Shown: positions 24,008-33,276 of the stretch, one piece after another
Numbering within the stretch: the stretch's first letter is position 1
Layout of the letters: each line of letters opens with the position of its first letter
Assembly (NCBI RefSeq): GCF_000519265.1
Contig: NZ_KI912608.1
Coordinates: 1,067,665 to 1,131,664 of the forward strand
Direction: 5' to 3'
Source: Desulfonatronum lacustre DSM 10312
Lineage (GTDB): Bacteria > Desulfobacterota > Desulfovibrionia > Desulfovibrionales > Desulfonatronaceae
Length of the DNA: 64,000 nucleotides
Notes under the pieces: model-generated
Database searches by the model: none
What the model was told of the DNA's origin: nothing
The model's input: only the letters and a program-made list of their open reading frames with translations
Position numbers and translations under genes: made by a program

Positions 24008-25108
24008 ATGAAAGATTCAATGCGGCTGCTCTGGATTGACCTGTTAAAAATACTCGCGATCTTCGGTGTCATTCTGCTGCATGCGTCCGCCCCATTTCTG
24101 GTGCCCTTCGAAGACTCCGGGCAGTGGTGGACGGGGAACGTCTATGACTCCCTCTCCCGGTGGAGCGTGCCCCTGTTTATCATGGCCAGTGGGGCTTTGG
24201 TGCTTCCGGGGGCGGACAAGGTGGTATTGCGGGATTTTCTGTTGGTGCGCATGCGGCACATTCTCATTCCTTTTCTGGCCTGGAGCTTCATCTATTTTAT
24301 CTACTCCATCCATGTAAAAGGCCAAGACCACGGTCTCCTTGACTTTTTTCCCATGGTGATTGCCGGACCGATCTACTATCACCTCTGGTTCATCTATATG
24401 CTGATCACCTTGTATCTCTTCGCCCCGGTGATCAGCGCCCTGCTGAATCTGGCTCCCCGTAAATTCGCCTGGTATCTTGTCGGAATCTGGCTGTGCTGGG
24501 CGTCGCTTTTGCCTGCGGTCCATGAACTGTTAAACCTGGAAACATATTTTGTTTCCGACTTGAACGAATACTCGGCCCTTAAGCTCTGCGGCTACTTTTT
24601 TCTGGGATACATGCTCAAGGAGAACGTTATCCACTCAAAGGGAGGATTGGTTATCCTGTTGCTCCTGTTTCTCATCGGTGGCGCCGCGACCATGACTGGG
24701 ACCTATATGCTGAGTTCAAGAGCTGGGGAGTTCGTGCATTTCTTTTACGATTATTTCAGCATTACCGTCATGACCATGACGCTTGCCCTGTTTCTGTTTC
24801 TAAAAAGCGTCTTCCATACCCCTAAGGAGGAGGCGGAGGACGACAATGGTCGCAAGCACATGAATTCTCGGAAGCTGCTTCGAAAAATCTCAATGAGTGT
24901 TTTCGGCATCTACCTGGTACATGCCTTGATACTGGAGCTGTTGCGGGACGGCCGCCTGGGTTTTACAATCAACCATGGCAGCGCTTTCGGGATCGAAATA
25001 CCCATTGCCGCGGGAATTCCCCTTTTTGCGGCAAGCATTTTTGTCGTATCGTTGGGCCTGATTCTTATCTTCAGCCACATTCCCGTTATAAGGAAGATAA
25101 TCACATGA
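24008..25108 (+). CDS. Acyltransferase family 3 membrane protein
   Basis: A 366-residue polytopic membrane protein from the ATG at 24008 (GGAGGA upstream). It has about ten hydrophobic helices, the N-terminal RLLWIDLLKILAIFGVILLH with the family His, and RLSRWSVPLFIMASG-like and HLWFIYMLITLY segments, as in WecH/OafA-like O-acyltransferases. These transfer acetyl or other acyl groups to envelope polysaccharide or peptidoglycan. The stop overlaps the start of the next gene (ATGA), so it forms an operon with a secreted hydrolase. Confidence 0.82.
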   Translation: MKDSMRLLWIDLLKILAIFGVILLHASAPFLVPFEDSGQWWTGNVYDSLSRWSVPLFIMASGALVLPGADKVVLRDFLLVRMRHILIPFLAWSFIYFIYSIHVKGQDHGLLDFFPMVIAGPIYYHLWFIYMLITLYLFAPVISALLNLAPRKFAWYLVGIWLCWASLLPAVHELLNLETYFVSDLNEYSALKLCGYFFLGYMLKENVIHSKGGLVILLLLFLIGGAATMTGTYMLSSRAGEFVHFFYDYFSITVMTMTLALFLFLKSVFHTPKEEAEDDNGRKHMNSRKLLRKISMSVFGIYLVHALILELLRDGRLGFTINHGSAFGIEIPIAAGIPLFAASIFVVSLGLILIFSHIPVIRKIIT

Positions 25109-26181
25109 CCACCACCAACCGGGTACCCGGCATTTTCATTGCTTGCGGCTGTTTTTTGTTCGCGATCGGAATCTGGACCGCTGCCCACGCGGAGATTCAA
25201 TTTGTCGAGGACTATATCTCTTTCACGCAAATGGCCAAACGTCCCTTGCGCAACCTCCCCGAACGGGAAGCCTGGAAAAAGGCCGCCCCGGAGATTGTCG
25301 AGATTGCCATTCCTCGGCCAAATGAAGACTCCGGCCAGCCCGCGCTCTGGTACAATTCGCAATCAGACCAACCAAAACCCTTGCTGATCGTACTGCACAG
25401 CTGGAGCGACAATTACCTTCAGCACTACGGCATTCCGTACGCGGTCTTCGCCGTGAAGAACGATTGGATTTTCATGCATCCTGATTTTTACGGCCGATTC
25501 AATAATAAAGACGCGACAGGTTCGGAAAAGGCGGTCCAGGATGTGCTCCTGGCTCTGGAGTACGCCAAGGCCAATGCATCCGTCGACGAAAGTCGGATTT
25601 ACCTGGCAGGATTCTCGGGAGGGGCGATGATGTCGTTGATCATGGTCGGCCGGCACCCGGAGTTGTTCACGGCAGCCCTGGCATCGGTACCGGTGTATGA
25701 TCTCAAGGACTGGTACGCATACCTGAGCGGGTCTCAACTCAGGTATGCGGACGGCTACCAAAACGACATCAGAGCGTCCTGCGGCGGCAACCCCGTTTCG
25801 GCAGACCAAGCCGGCGAAGAATGCCGTCGGCGCAGCCCTTCGGCGTATCTGCCGGATGCACGCGGCAGAGAGGTGCAGGTCTATCTCTGCGGAGGCACGA
25901 GAGATCCTTTTGTTCCCCCCTCCCATGCCATCCGGGCCTTCAACGATCTGGCCGAGGAAAATGACCGAATTTCCGAGGAGGATTTCAGATACATCGATAA
26001 AACCAAGTCCCTGCCGGAAAATCTTCAAGGACAGGGCAAAACAGACCCGTTTTTCGAGAAGGCTGGTCTGCCGTTGGTTTTTAAGCGCAAATCAAACAAT
26101 GCGACCATCGCTCTTTTCGACGGCGGCCACGATATTGTCTTCAATCAGGGGTTGCACTGGCTTGCGCAACAGCAGCGATGA
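25105..26181 (+). CDS. Secreted alpha/beta hydrolase (S9/esterase-like)
   Basis: A 358-residue exported protein with a signal peptide (about 1-29, GIFIACGCFLFAIGIWTAAHA). The fold is that of a prolyl-oligopeptidase/PHB-depolymerase-like alpha/beta hydrolase: LLIVLHSWSDNY, nucleophile elbow GFSGGA, an acid near CGGTRDPFVPP and a His in FDGGHDIVF. Translation is coupled to the acyltransferase gene. It may remove an acyl group or cut a peptide in the periplasm; the substrate is not shown. Confidence 0.75.
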   Translation: MTTTNRVPGIFIACGCFLFAIGIWTAAHAEIQFVEDYISFTQMAKRPLRNLPEREAWKKAAPEIVEIAIPRPNEDSGQPALWYNSQSDQPKPLLIVLHSWSDNYLQHYGIPYAVFAVKNDWIFMHPDFYGRFNNKDATGSEKAVQDVLLALEYAKANASVDESRIYLAGFSGGAMMSLIMVGRHPELFTAALASVPVYDLKDWYAYLSGSQLRYADGYQNDIRASCGGNPVSADQAGEECRRRSPSAYLPDARGREVQVYLCGGTRDPFVPPSHAIRAFNDLAEENDRISEEDFRYIDKTKSLPENLQGQGKTDPFFEKAGLPLVFKRKSNNATIALFDGGHDIVFNQGLHWLAQQQR

Positions 26182-26341
26182 ACATTTCTCATCCGGCTGC
26201 GCGCCGATGCGACTCATCATCACTGTTCACACTTCAACATCAGGTATCTGCTCAGTACAATTTGCAGGTTTGCGAGCCTGTAAAACCCGGACATGTCAGC
26301 GGACCCCGGTGAGTGGTTACCGGAGTTATGAGGAAAAAAAT

Positions 26342-27118
26342 ATGGAATACGTTTCAGGAAAGGATACGATCTCTTTGCGGACCGCGATGATCCTTGTTTT
26401 GGGGATGCTTGCGACAGTTTTTGCGTCATCAATTGCACACTCGCAAGAACCGGATTCTCTTGGCGAGCACTATACCATGCTGCAGCCGAATGAGAAATTC
26501 GACGGGAGAATGTCCGCACTCGAACTGAAGTTGATCAAAGAAGGTCTTGTGGATGTACAGATGCTTGATCCAGACATCCTCGTGGACCTGAAATATGCCC
26601 GGAAAAACAATTTCATGGGTATGAACGTCTACGGCGATTTCACACGGGCCTATCTGCGCCCCGAACCTGCAATGATGCTCGTCCGGGCGAACACCATACT
26701 CCAAGAGCGTCACCCTGACCTGCGCATCCAGGTCGGCGATGCTTTGAGACCGCGTTCCATCCAACATAGAATGTGGGATCTTGTCGTGGACACGCCCATG
26801 CAGCCCTACGTGGCCAATCCTTTTACCGGTTCGATGCACAATCACGGAGCCGCGGTGGACGTAACGCTGGTCAATGTGCGTACCGGCAAAGAGTTCGACA
26901 TGGGAACACCCATGGATCACTTCGGGCCTTTGGCGCAACCGCGCTTGGAAAATAAGTTTCTCCAGCAGGGCGAACTGACGGCGGAGCAGATCGCGAACCG
27001 CCATATTCTGCGGGACGTCATGGTTGATGCGGGATGGCATCCGCTGGCCATCGAATGGTGGCATTTCGATGCGTTTGCCAAGGATATCGTTCGAAAAAAA
27101 TATTCCATCATTGAGTAG
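26342..27118 (+). CDS. D-alanyl-D-alanine dipeptidase (VanX/DdpX family, M15D)
   Basis: A 258-residue protein from the ATG at 26342 (GAGGAA upstream) with a signal peptide (about 1-34). Zinc-site motifs of M15D are present: SMHNHGAAVD (SxHxxGxAxD) and IEWWHFD (ExWH). It has ARKNNFMG and the conserved ALRPRS segment. These enzymes cleave D-Ala-D-Ala, here probably in the periplasm during wall peptide recycling, as in DdpX. The vancomycin-resistance partner genes are absent. It lies 160 bp after the hydrolase gene. Confidence 0.88.
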   Translation: MEYVSGKDTISLRTAMILVLGMLATVFASSIAHSQEPDSLGEHYTMLQPNEKFDGRMSALELKLIKEGLVDVQMLDPDILVDLKYARKNNFMGMNVYGDFTRAYLRPEPAMMLVRANTILQERHPDLRIQVGDALRPRSIQHRMWDLVVDTPMQPYVANPFTGSMHNHGAAVDVTLVNVRTGKEFDMGTPMDHFGPLAQPRLENKFLQQGELTAEQIANRHILRDVMVDAGWHPLAIEWWHFDAFAKDIVRKKYSIIE

Positions 27119-27282
27119 CTTTCATCCGGGCCTGGTGATTTCTGCCGGGGCCGGACCAAGGGGCTTTTCTCTCCTGTTTCAATGTCTCCCGGGCGCGCTG
27201 ATCAAGCGGATTGCGCCGTTTCTGTCGGTATGCGAAAGATTGCCCGCCACGGTTTCATCCATTCCCTTTGCCCAGGACATCC

Positions 27283-29076
27283 ATGACCGCCACCGACCAC
27301 TGCGCCTTCCCCCCCCACACCCGCCTGGACTACAGTTTGGCCGACCTTCTGCCGATTCTGGAGCAGACCGGGGAACTGGATTCTCCCCGAACACAGGTTG
27401 TTCTGGATCAGGCCCGGCAGCGGGATATTGATCCAGCGGACCCCAAGTCCGGGCTGGATCTGCTGCTGGGCCTGAAGTTGACCCGGGCCAAGGCTCCGCG
27501 GGAGCGCCTGACCGAGGAATGCGTGCTCCGGGCCGTGGCAACGCGGTTCGGCTTGGAATTCAAGCGGCTGGACGTGCTGGAACTGGATTTGGAGGTCAGC
27601 ACCCGGACCATTTCCGAGGGCTTTGCCCGGACCAACCTGCTGGTTCCGCTGCGCATCGTGGACGGACATCTGGAGATTCTGGCCCACAACCCGTTTCGTC
27701 CGGAACTCCGGGAAGACATGTGCCGGGTCACGACCCTGCCGCTGCGGTTGTTCCTGGGTACCCGGGCCGAGATCACCCGGCTGATCGACGATTTCTACCA
27801 GTTTCGTCAGGCCGTGAAGGCCGCGGAACAGGAGTTTCTCAGTGCGTCGGAATCCCTGGCCAACCAGGAGCAGCGGGTCCGGGTCGGGGAGCGGTCGGAT
27901 CCCGGCTCCCAGAAGCATGTCAGCAAGGCCGTGGACTATCTGCTGCACACGGCCCTGCGGGAACGGGCCAGCGACATCCACCTGGAACCCAAGCGCGAAG
28001 CCTCCCTGGTCCGGTTCCGCATCGACGGCGTGCTCCATCCCCTCTACCGCCTTCCGCTGACCGTGCATCAGGCCATGATCAGCCGCCTCAAAGGCCTCAG
28101 CCGCCTGGACATTTCCGAAAAACGGCGGCCCCAGGACGGACGGGTGCAGCTCGTTTTGGACGACATCCGGACAGATGTCCGGATCTCCACCATTCCGGTG
28201 GCCTTTGGGGAAAAGATGGTTCTGCGACTGCTCTCCAGCGACACCACGCTGAAGAAGCTGGACGAGTTGGGCATGGAGCCGGATCAGCTTCATCTCTTCC
28301 GCTCCTTCCTGGCCCGCTCCAACAGCCTGGTACTGGTCACCGGCCCCACGGGCAGCGGCAAGTCCACCACCCTGTATTCGGCCATGAAGACCCTGGCTCA
28401 TCCTGGCGTGAACGTGCTCACCCTGGAGGACCCCATCGAAATGGTGGTGGACGAGTTCAACCAGATCGGGGTTCAGCCCAAAATTGGAGTGGATTTCGGC
28501 CAGGTGCTCCGGCACATCCTGCGCCAGGACCCGGACATCGTGATGATCGGAGAAATGCGCGACCTGAACACGGCCCAGGAAGCGGTCCAGGCCGCCCTGA
28601 CCGGCCATCTGGTCCTCTCCACCCTGCACACCAACGACGCGGCCTCTTCCATCACCCGGCTGTTGGATCTGGGGCTGGACGCCTTTCTGATCAACGCGGC
28701 CCTGGCCGGAATCGTGGCCCAACGCCTGGTGCGCACCCTCTGCCCGCACTGCAAGGTGCCGATCCAAACCCCGGAGGACCAGGCCGTACTATGGCGAAGC
28801 AGTGGCCTGGACGTACCGGAAACGGTCTGGGCCGGACCGGGCTGCGAATTCTGCCGCAACACCGGCTACCTCGGCCGCACCGGCATCCACGAAATTTTGC
28901 CCTTTGACGAGGAGATCCAGGACGCCGTGCGCCGGGACACGAACCTCACCGCCCTGCGCCGCCTGGTTCGCTCCAAGGGCGTGGCCAACCTGTTCCAGAG
29001 CGGGATCGTCAAGGTGCTGGCCGGGCTGACCACCTTGGACGAGGTCGTGCGTGTCACCGGTGGGGTCGAGGGCTGA
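27283..29076 (+). CDS. Type II secretion/type IV pilus assembly ATPase (GspE/PilB family)
   Basis: A 597-residue cytoplasmic ATPase. An N-terminal MshEN/GspE-N-like part (about 1-190) is followed by the ATPase core: ERASDIHLEPKRE, RIDGVLHPLY, Walker A GPTGSGKSTT, Asp box TLEDPIE, Walker B DIVMIGEMRD, and His box STLHTNDAASS. A four-cysteine zinc site CPHC...CEFC lies near the end. It would power pseudopilus or pilus assembly. No other secretion genes are adjacent, so it belongs to a dispersed system. The start is the ATG at 27283; a longer frame begins upstream. Confidence 0.88.
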   Translation: MTATDHCAFPPHTRLDYSLADLLPILEQTGELDSPRTQVVLDQARQRDIDPADPKSGLDLLLGLKLTRAKAPRERLTEECVLRAVATRFGLEFKRLDVLELDLEVSTRTISEGFARTNLLVPLRIVDGHLEILAHNPFRPELREDMCRVTTLPLRLFLGTRAEITRLIDDFYQFRQAVKAAEQEFLSASESLANQEQRVRVGERSDPGSQKHVSKAVDYLLHTALRERASDIHLEPKREASLVRFRIDGVLHPLYRLPLTVHQAMISRLKGLSRLDISEKRRPQDGRVQLVLDDIRTDVRISTIPVAFGEKMVLRLLSSDTTLKKLDELGMEPDQLHLFRSFLARSNSLVLVTGPTGSGKSTTLYSAMKTLAHPGVNVLTLEDPIEMVVDEFNQIGVQPKIGVDFGQVLRHILRQDPDIVMIGEMRDLNTAQEAVQAALTGHLVLSTLHTNDAASSITRLLDLGLDAFLINAALAGIVAQRLVRTLCPHCKVPIQTPEDQAVLWRSSGLDVPETVWAGPGCEFCRNTGYLGRTGIHEILPFDEEIQDAVRRDTNLTALRRLVRSKGVANLFQSGIVKVLAGLTTLDEVVRVTGGVEG

Positions 29077-29117
29077 TGGTATAAGAAAACCGCCCGCTTC
29101 GCTCAGGGCACGAAGCC

Positions 29118-29453
29118 TCAGAACGAGCCCCGCAACCGATGTGGCCGTACCCACCCGGCCTCACGGAAAGTATCCACAAAATAGACTTTCACTTCGCTCG
29201 CATCGACGGACACGAAAGAGAGCCGGACTGTCGCGTCCGCGGAATCCCTCGTGACAAACCATACCGCATCACCGAGCGCCAAAGCCCGAGAACTCACGCG
29301 ATACACGAGGAGATCCGCCATACCGCGATCACGCACGATCGCCACTCGAATATTGGCTTCATCCGGATTGTATACCTGATAAATCTTAGCTGCGGAGGCA
29401 GTGGTGATGGTGGCGACCAGTACAATGCCGGCAAGCAAAAGACGCAATATCAC
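29118..29453 (-). CDS. Small secreted protein (DUF6150-like)
   Basis: A 111-residue protein with a signal peptide (MILRLLLAGIVLVATITTASA). The mature part has AKIYQVYNPDEANIRVAIV and VRLSFVSVDASEVKVYFVD, repeats of a KxYxVxxxxEAxxxVxxV pattern reminiscent of DUF6150-type proteins. Function unknown. It sits alone between convergent genes. Confidence 0.6.
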   Translation of the reverse strand: MILRLLLAGIVLVATITTASAAKIYQVYNPDEANIRVAIVRDRGMADLLVYRVSSRALALGDAVWFVTRDSADATVRLSFVSVDASEVKVYFVDTFREAGWVRPHRLRGSF

Positions 29454-29492
29454 GGTGCCCTACCTTTTTAAGAACGTGAGAGTTTGAGCTTT

Positions 29493-30746
29493 TCACGAAG
29501 ACGCTTGAGAGTTTTCCAACGGACTGCTTCTCTCCTGCTCCCGGTCCCGCGCCCCCTGATAGACCTTGGCCAATCCGCCCTGGGCCGTTTCCCGGTAGAG
29601 ACTGGGCAGGTCGTGGCCGGTTTGCTGCATGGCTTCCACCACCTGATCGAAGCTGATCAGATGGCGTCCGTCCGAGAGCATCGCGAATTCCGCCGCGGCC
29701 AAGCCGCGAATAGCCGCAAAGGCGTTGCGCTCAATGCAGGGGACCTGGACCAGCCCAAGAATCGGATCGCAGGTCAGCCCCAGGTGGTGTTCCAGACCGA
29801 TTTCCGCCGCGTATTCGATCTGATGCGGCGATCCTCCCAAGAGCTGCGCCGCGGCGGCCGCGGCCATGGCGCAGGCCACGCCCACTTCCCCCTGACATCC
29901 CACCTCGGCTCCGGAAATGGAGGCATTGTGCTTGACCACGTTGCCCACCAGACCGGCGGTGGCCAGGGCCCGCAGCAGGTACTCGTCTTCCAGGCCGAGG
30001 TCCCGTTGCAGGTAAAACAGCACAGCGGGCAGCACGCCGCAGGAACCGCACGTCGGCGCGGTGACCACGAAGCCGCCGGCGGCGTTGTGCTCGGACACGG
30101 CCAGGGCATAGGCCGAAAGAAGCCCGGTCCGACCGGCGGAGCGGCGCAATTGCTTGGCCCGGGTCAAAAAGCCCCGGGCCTTGCGTTGCAGATTCAATCC
30201 TCCGGGCAGCGACCCTTCCTCGTCCAACCCGGCGGCGATGGCCTCCTGCATCTTCAACCAGACAAAACCCAGATGGTCCCACAGGTCCGACCCTTCCACC
30301 GCCTCGGCCAGGGCCCAGAGAGGCTTGCCGCGAGACCCGGCCTGGTCCAGGATTTCCTTCATGGTTGTCTGGACATACCGACTCGGAGTTTCAGCCTTCC
30401 CCCGTCCGGCCTCCCGCAACTCGCCCCCGCCGATACTGAAGACGGTCCAGGAGCCCAAAGAGCTCCCGTCCGCGGCCAAGGCCTCGAACAACATCCCGTT
30501 GGGATGTTCATCCAGCGCTTGGTCGCTCCAAACCACGTCGCAAGGCAAAGGCGACAAGCCCTGGGTCACCGCCTGGTCCGTCAAGTGACCGCGCCCGGTC
30601 AGGCTCAGGCTGCCGTACAGCGTGACCCGGACCCTGGCGGCTTGAGAATGACGCGCCCGAAACGCCTCCGCGGCCCGGCGCGGCCCCATGGTATGACTGC
30701 TGGACGGCCCCATCCCGTAGCGGTACAACTCGCGTAATGACTGCAT
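29493..30746 (-). CDS. sdaA: L-serine ammonia-lyase, iron-sulfur dependent
   Basis: A 417-residue single-chain L-serine dehydratase (beta domain then alpha domain). It starts LRELYRYGMGPSSSHTMGPR, the hallmark of the family, and carries the three cluster cysteines in TCGSCGVLPAV, TCDPILGLVQVPC and the following IERNAFAAIR. It deaminates L-serine to pyruvate and ammonia in the cytoplasm; the [4Fe-4S] cluster makes it oxygen sensitive, which fits an anaerobe. GGGGAG precedes the start. Confidence 0.93.
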   Translation of the reverse strand: MQSLRELYRYGMGPSSSHTMGPRRAAEAFRARHSQAARVRVTLYGSLSLTGRGHLTDQAVTQGLSPLPCDVVWSDQALDEHPNGMLFEALAADGSSLGSWTVFSIGGGELREAGRGKAETPSRYVQTTMKEILDQAGSRGKPLWALAEAVEGSDLWDHLGFVWLKMQEAIAAGLDEEGSLPGGLNLQRKARGFLTRAKQLRRSAGRTGLLSAYALAVSEHNAAGGFVVTAPTCGSCGVLPAVLFYLQRDLGLEDEYLLRALATAGLVGNVVKHNASISGAEVGCQGEVGVACAMAAAAAAQLLGGSPHQIEYAAEIGLEHHLGLTCDPILGLVQVPCIERNAFAAIRGLAAAEFAMLSDGRHLISFDQVVEAMQQTGHDLPSLYRETAQGGLAKVYQGARDREQERSSPLENSQASS

Positions 30747-30765
30747 ATCCGTTCTCCCCTGGTCT

Positions 30766-30948
30766 TCAATGTCGATATGGCTTCTGAGCCGGGATCGAAA
30801 TCAAAACGGCAACACCTTCATCTCTCTCCACCCGCTCCCGCATCTTCCCGTCGGCCGGCAAGACCAGGGAAGAAATGTTCTCCCGCGAAATGTTCAGGAA
30901 TTCATCGGCCCCTCTCAGGTCGCAAGGTTCCATGGGCATGACCGGCAT
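30766..30948 (-). CDS. Possible small protein upstream of sdaA
   Basis: A 60-residue frame (MPVMPMEPCDLRGADEFLNI onwards, including VLPADGKMRERVERDEG) ends 19 bp before sdaA on the same strand. The composition looks coding, but the family is not recognised, and the ribosome-binding site is too close to the ATG (GGGAG directly adjacent). It could be a leader or a gene remnant. Confidence 0.3.
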   Translation of the reverse strand: MPVMPMEPCDLRGADEFLNISRENISSLVLPADGKMRERVERDEGVAVLISIPAQKPYRH

Positions 30949-31137
30949 CTCCCGGAAGATGAAATGAAACAGGGTATTAATCGGACTTGATACCCTTCGA
31001 CATGGAATTTGACAATGCCTTGATCTGAGCCGGCTCCGCGCCAAATACAGCGATAAACGACAACAAACGACGGAACCGTGAAACGATCAGGATCAGTCTC
31101 AGGCTCAGGATATTATTGCATCCATTCCAAATGTCGC

Positions 31138-31272
31138 TTAAAAATTTCTCACAACAGGCACTTGGTCGGTTTCCCGAAGCCTGTTCCGGAATTTGACGAT
31201 GGCTTCCCGATATGCCTGATATCGAACCCCGGGGGCACGGGCCTTCAAGGCCTGCTCCCAATCATCAAAAAA
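31138..31272 (-). pseudogene. Fragment resembling the N-terminus of a tyrosine integrase
   Basis: The minus strand reads FFDDWEQALKARAPGVRYQ then AYREAIVKFRNRLRE and stops after about 45 codons. The pattern W-E-x-A-L-x-A-R...Y-x-x-A-I-x-x-F-x-x-x-x-R is that of the SAM-like N-terminal domain of phage and integron integrases. The catalytic domain is absent. It points away from the cassettes that begin at 31560, the orientation intI has next to a cassette array. It lies in the 611-bp stretch 30949-31559, which has no intact gene. Confidence 0.45.
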
Positions 31273-31348
31273 TCATCACGGATGTGTCCATCAGTTCCTC
31301 CGAGGTTGGCTTTATGTCCCGCATTTGTCGTGATCGTTTGACTGCCGC

Positions 31349-31386
31349 ATAAAGCTGACCTCAATGCAAAGTATAAAGCTGACCTC
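31349..31386. repeat. 14-bp direct repeat pair ATAAAGCTGACCTC
   Basis: Copies at 31349-31362 and 31373-31386, a 24-bp period. Located between the integrase-like fragment and the first cassette, where attI-type binding sites would lie in an integron. It may also be a transposon-end relic. Confidence 0.6.
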
Positions 31387-31526
31387 GGAGTCAAAAGGCG
31401 GCTTGCCAATATAATCTTAGCATTCTGAAAAAAATGAGTTAATGATGTTTTTACAGTCGAAAAAAATGGGCCGAATCAATAGGTTCTAAGGTCTGAAATT
31501 GAGAGGTCAGGATTTTTTGAATTCCG

Positions 31527-31546
31527 TATAATAACACTGTTAGGGC
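31527..31546 (+). promoter_or_regulatory. -10 box and GTTAGGGC recombination-core-like sequence before the first cassette
   Basis: TATAAT at 31527-31532 is a good -10 element; I see no convincing -35 at normal spacing. GTTAGGGC (31539-31546) follows and matches the GTTRRRY integron core with one extra base. A ribosome-binding site and the GTG of the first cassette gene come 5-14 bases later. Confidence 0.5.
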
Positions 31547-31559
31547 AAAGGAGAAAATC

Positions 31560-32216
31560 GTGCTTCAAAAACTATCTGATAGATTTGATCAGCTTTTATC
31601 TGAATTACCCGCGATTGAATCAACTATTCAGCGGAGACAAAGCGAATATGGTGACTACACAGTAATGGATGATGAAAAAGCTTTGACATGGAAAGTTAAA
31701 GCGAAAAATTTGTTAGTTGCCACTTGCGGAGAAGAGTCCCAGCATTATCGCGAATTCACAAAAGCTGAAGAGATAAATTCTTATGAATCTATATCTGATC
31801 CGTTCAAAAGAATGAAAGCAGTATTTATAGCTGCAATGGACGATTATAAAGGCGGTTATCTAACATCAATTAAAAACCTCATTCAGGCTGATGTTTTTGA
31901 TAGCGAACTGGAACAAGCAAGCGAGCTTCTTTCTAGCGGGTACAAGTTGGCTGCAGCAGTAATTGCCGGTGTAGTATTAGAAACAACCCTTAGGGATTTA
32001 TGTAACAGGGAAGGTATTATAACTGGAAAGCTTGACAAAATGAATGCTGATTTAGCGAAAGCAGGGATTTACAATAAACTTCAGCAAAAACGAATTACTG
32101 CTCTTGCTGACATTAGAAATAGCGCAGCCCACGGAAAACCAGAAGAATTTACTGAATCCGATGTAGAAAATATGATTCGAGATATTGAGCAGTTCTTAGC
32201 TATACAACTTGCCTAA
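31560..32216 (+). CDS. DUF4145-like (HEPN-type) protein, first cassette gene
   Basis: A 218-residue AT-rich gene with a GTG start behind AAAGGAG. The C-terminal half (AAAVIAGVVLETTLRDLCNR, QQKRITALADIRNSAAHGKP) is the DUF4145 pattern. RNxxAHG resembles the RxxxxH signature of HEPN RNases, so a nuclease role in a defence or toxin context is possible but unproven. Composition differs sharply from the host genes. The stop codon TAA (32214-32216) lies within the 5' arm of an attC-like hairpin. Confidence 0.7.
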   Translation: MLQKLSDRFDQLLSELPAIESTIQRRQSEYGDYTVMDDEKALTWKVKAKNLLVATCGEESQHYREFTKAEEINSYESISDPFKRMKAVFIAAMDDYKGGYLTSIKNLIQADVFDSELEQASELLSSGYKLAAAVIAGVVLETTLRDLCNREGIITGKLDKMNADLAKAGIYNKLQQKRITALADIRNSAAHGKPEEFTESDVENMIRDIEQFLAIQLA

Positions 32217-32286
32217 CAAATGCGTTAACGCGGATTGCTTTTTCCGCTGACGCTCCAAAAGCAACCGGTTACGCTCGCGTTGGGGC
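32211..32286 (+). repeat. attC-like hairpin 1
   Basis: Starts with GCCTAAC (RYYYAAC) and ends with GTTGGGGC (close to GTTRRRY). Inner arms TTGCTTTT and AAAAGCAA pair exactly, and the flanking GTTAACGCGG and CCGGTTAC pair with bulged bases, as in integron attC sites. It separates the first and second cassette genes. Confidence 0.6.
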
Positions 32287-32296
32287 TTTAACAAAT

Positions 32297-33220
32297 ATGA
32301 AACTTAAGCCGCTTTTTTCTTCAACGAAAATCTTATCCAGGACGGACGAATGGGCGCCTGTGTCTTTCAAGGAATTTGTAGAGGAGGTTGAGCACGTTAT
32401 ATCCCATTGCAAGTTGCTTGATCATTACCTTTTATTTCGAGGGCATGGGTCTGCTTCATGGCTCCTTGATTCTACATTTGCAAGATTTGTTAAACAACAC
32501 ATTCTTGGGATAAACATCACTGAAACCATTATAGAGGATTATCGTCATTCTCTGGATTTTTATCGTTTAGTCAGTAGTCTTTTTTTATGTAAGTTTGGGA
32601 CTTTAATAAAACCCTCTCTTGAATTGACGCACGTCGCTGATGAAAATCCAGGTATAGATCCTTGGTTCGAGCTTATGAAGCGATTTCAACAATATCCAGA
32701 GGAAGACATGTCTAATCTAAAAGGCACATTTCTACTGGATTGGACGCAAGATTGGCGAGTTGCACTGTACTTCGCTAATAATGGGCGCAATGATCAGGAA
32801 AATGGCGTATTGTTTTTAGCAGATATGAGTCAGTCTGGATCAGTCCTTCATCGAGACCTGATGGTTGGAGAGATTATTGGAAGGCTCCATGAGGCCTTCA
32901 TGAATGACCAGCAATTTGGACCACCTCTGATATTTAGTCCTCGCAAGCAAATAACTTGTGACCGAGCTAAACAACAAGACGCAATATACGTCGCCCAGAT
33001 GGATCTTCGTTTAGATCTATCTGAATATTGGCGTGTTTTAGACCAAAAGCGTGATGATGGTAGCAGAATTCTTAACCGAATTTATCTGCCGAAAGATACG
33101 AAAAAAGAAATAAATGAATGGTTAGCTGATCAGGGCGTAACGGAAAGATTTATATATCCGGATAAAGAGACAACCCGAACATCGGCGTGTACGGGACGGC
33201 GAGGGGCATGCCGCCCGTAA
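32297..33220 (+). CDS. FRG-domain protein, second cassette gene
   Basis: A 307-residue AT-rich gene. The FRG domain (named for its Phe-Arg-Gly motif) is seen at YLLFRGHGSASWLLDSTFAR, followed by FLLDWTQDWRVALYFA and a basic C-terminal part. FRG proteins are found in mobile and defence-associated loci; their activity is not established. The last residues (TRTSACTGRRGACRP) are encoded by the 5' part of the next hairpin, where the stop TAA (33218-33220) lies. The start follows the first hairpin by 10 bases. Confidence 0.78.
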   Translation: MKLKPLFSSTKILSRTDEWAPVSFKEFVEEVEHVISHCKLLDHYLLFRGHGSASWLLDSTFARFVKQHILGINITETIIEDYRHSLDFYRLVSSLFLCKFGTLIKPSLELTHVADENPGIDPWFELMKRFQQYPEEDMSNLKGTFLLDWTQDWRVALYFANNGRNDQENGVLFLADMSQSGSVLHRDLMVGEIIGRLHEAFMNDQQFGPPLIFSPRKQITCDRAKQQDAIYVAQMDLRLDLSEYWRVLDQKRDDGSRILNRIYLPKDTKKEINEWLADQGVTERFIYPDKETTRTSACTGRRGACRP

Positions 33221-33235
33221 CGCCAAATGTTCGGT
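33173..33235 (+). repeat. attC-like hairpin 2
   Basis: 5' arm ACCCGAACATCGGCG (33173-33187) pairs with 3' arm CGCCAAATGTTCGGT (33221-33235) with small bulges, and inner GTACGGGACGGC pairs with GCCCGTAAC-side bases. The cores (CCGAAC, GTTCGG) differ from the classical consensus but keep the paired-arm layout of hairpin 1. Confidence 0.5.
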
Positions 33236-33276
33236 GAGCAGGTCCGCAGCATCGCGACAAGGAGATGACTGACCTT

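Noticed and set aside
27202-28767. Long minus-strand ORF opposite the GspE/PilB gene
   Set aside because: Antisense shadow; Gln/Gly/Val-rich composition and no motifs, while the plus strand has Walker A/B and zinc-site motifs.
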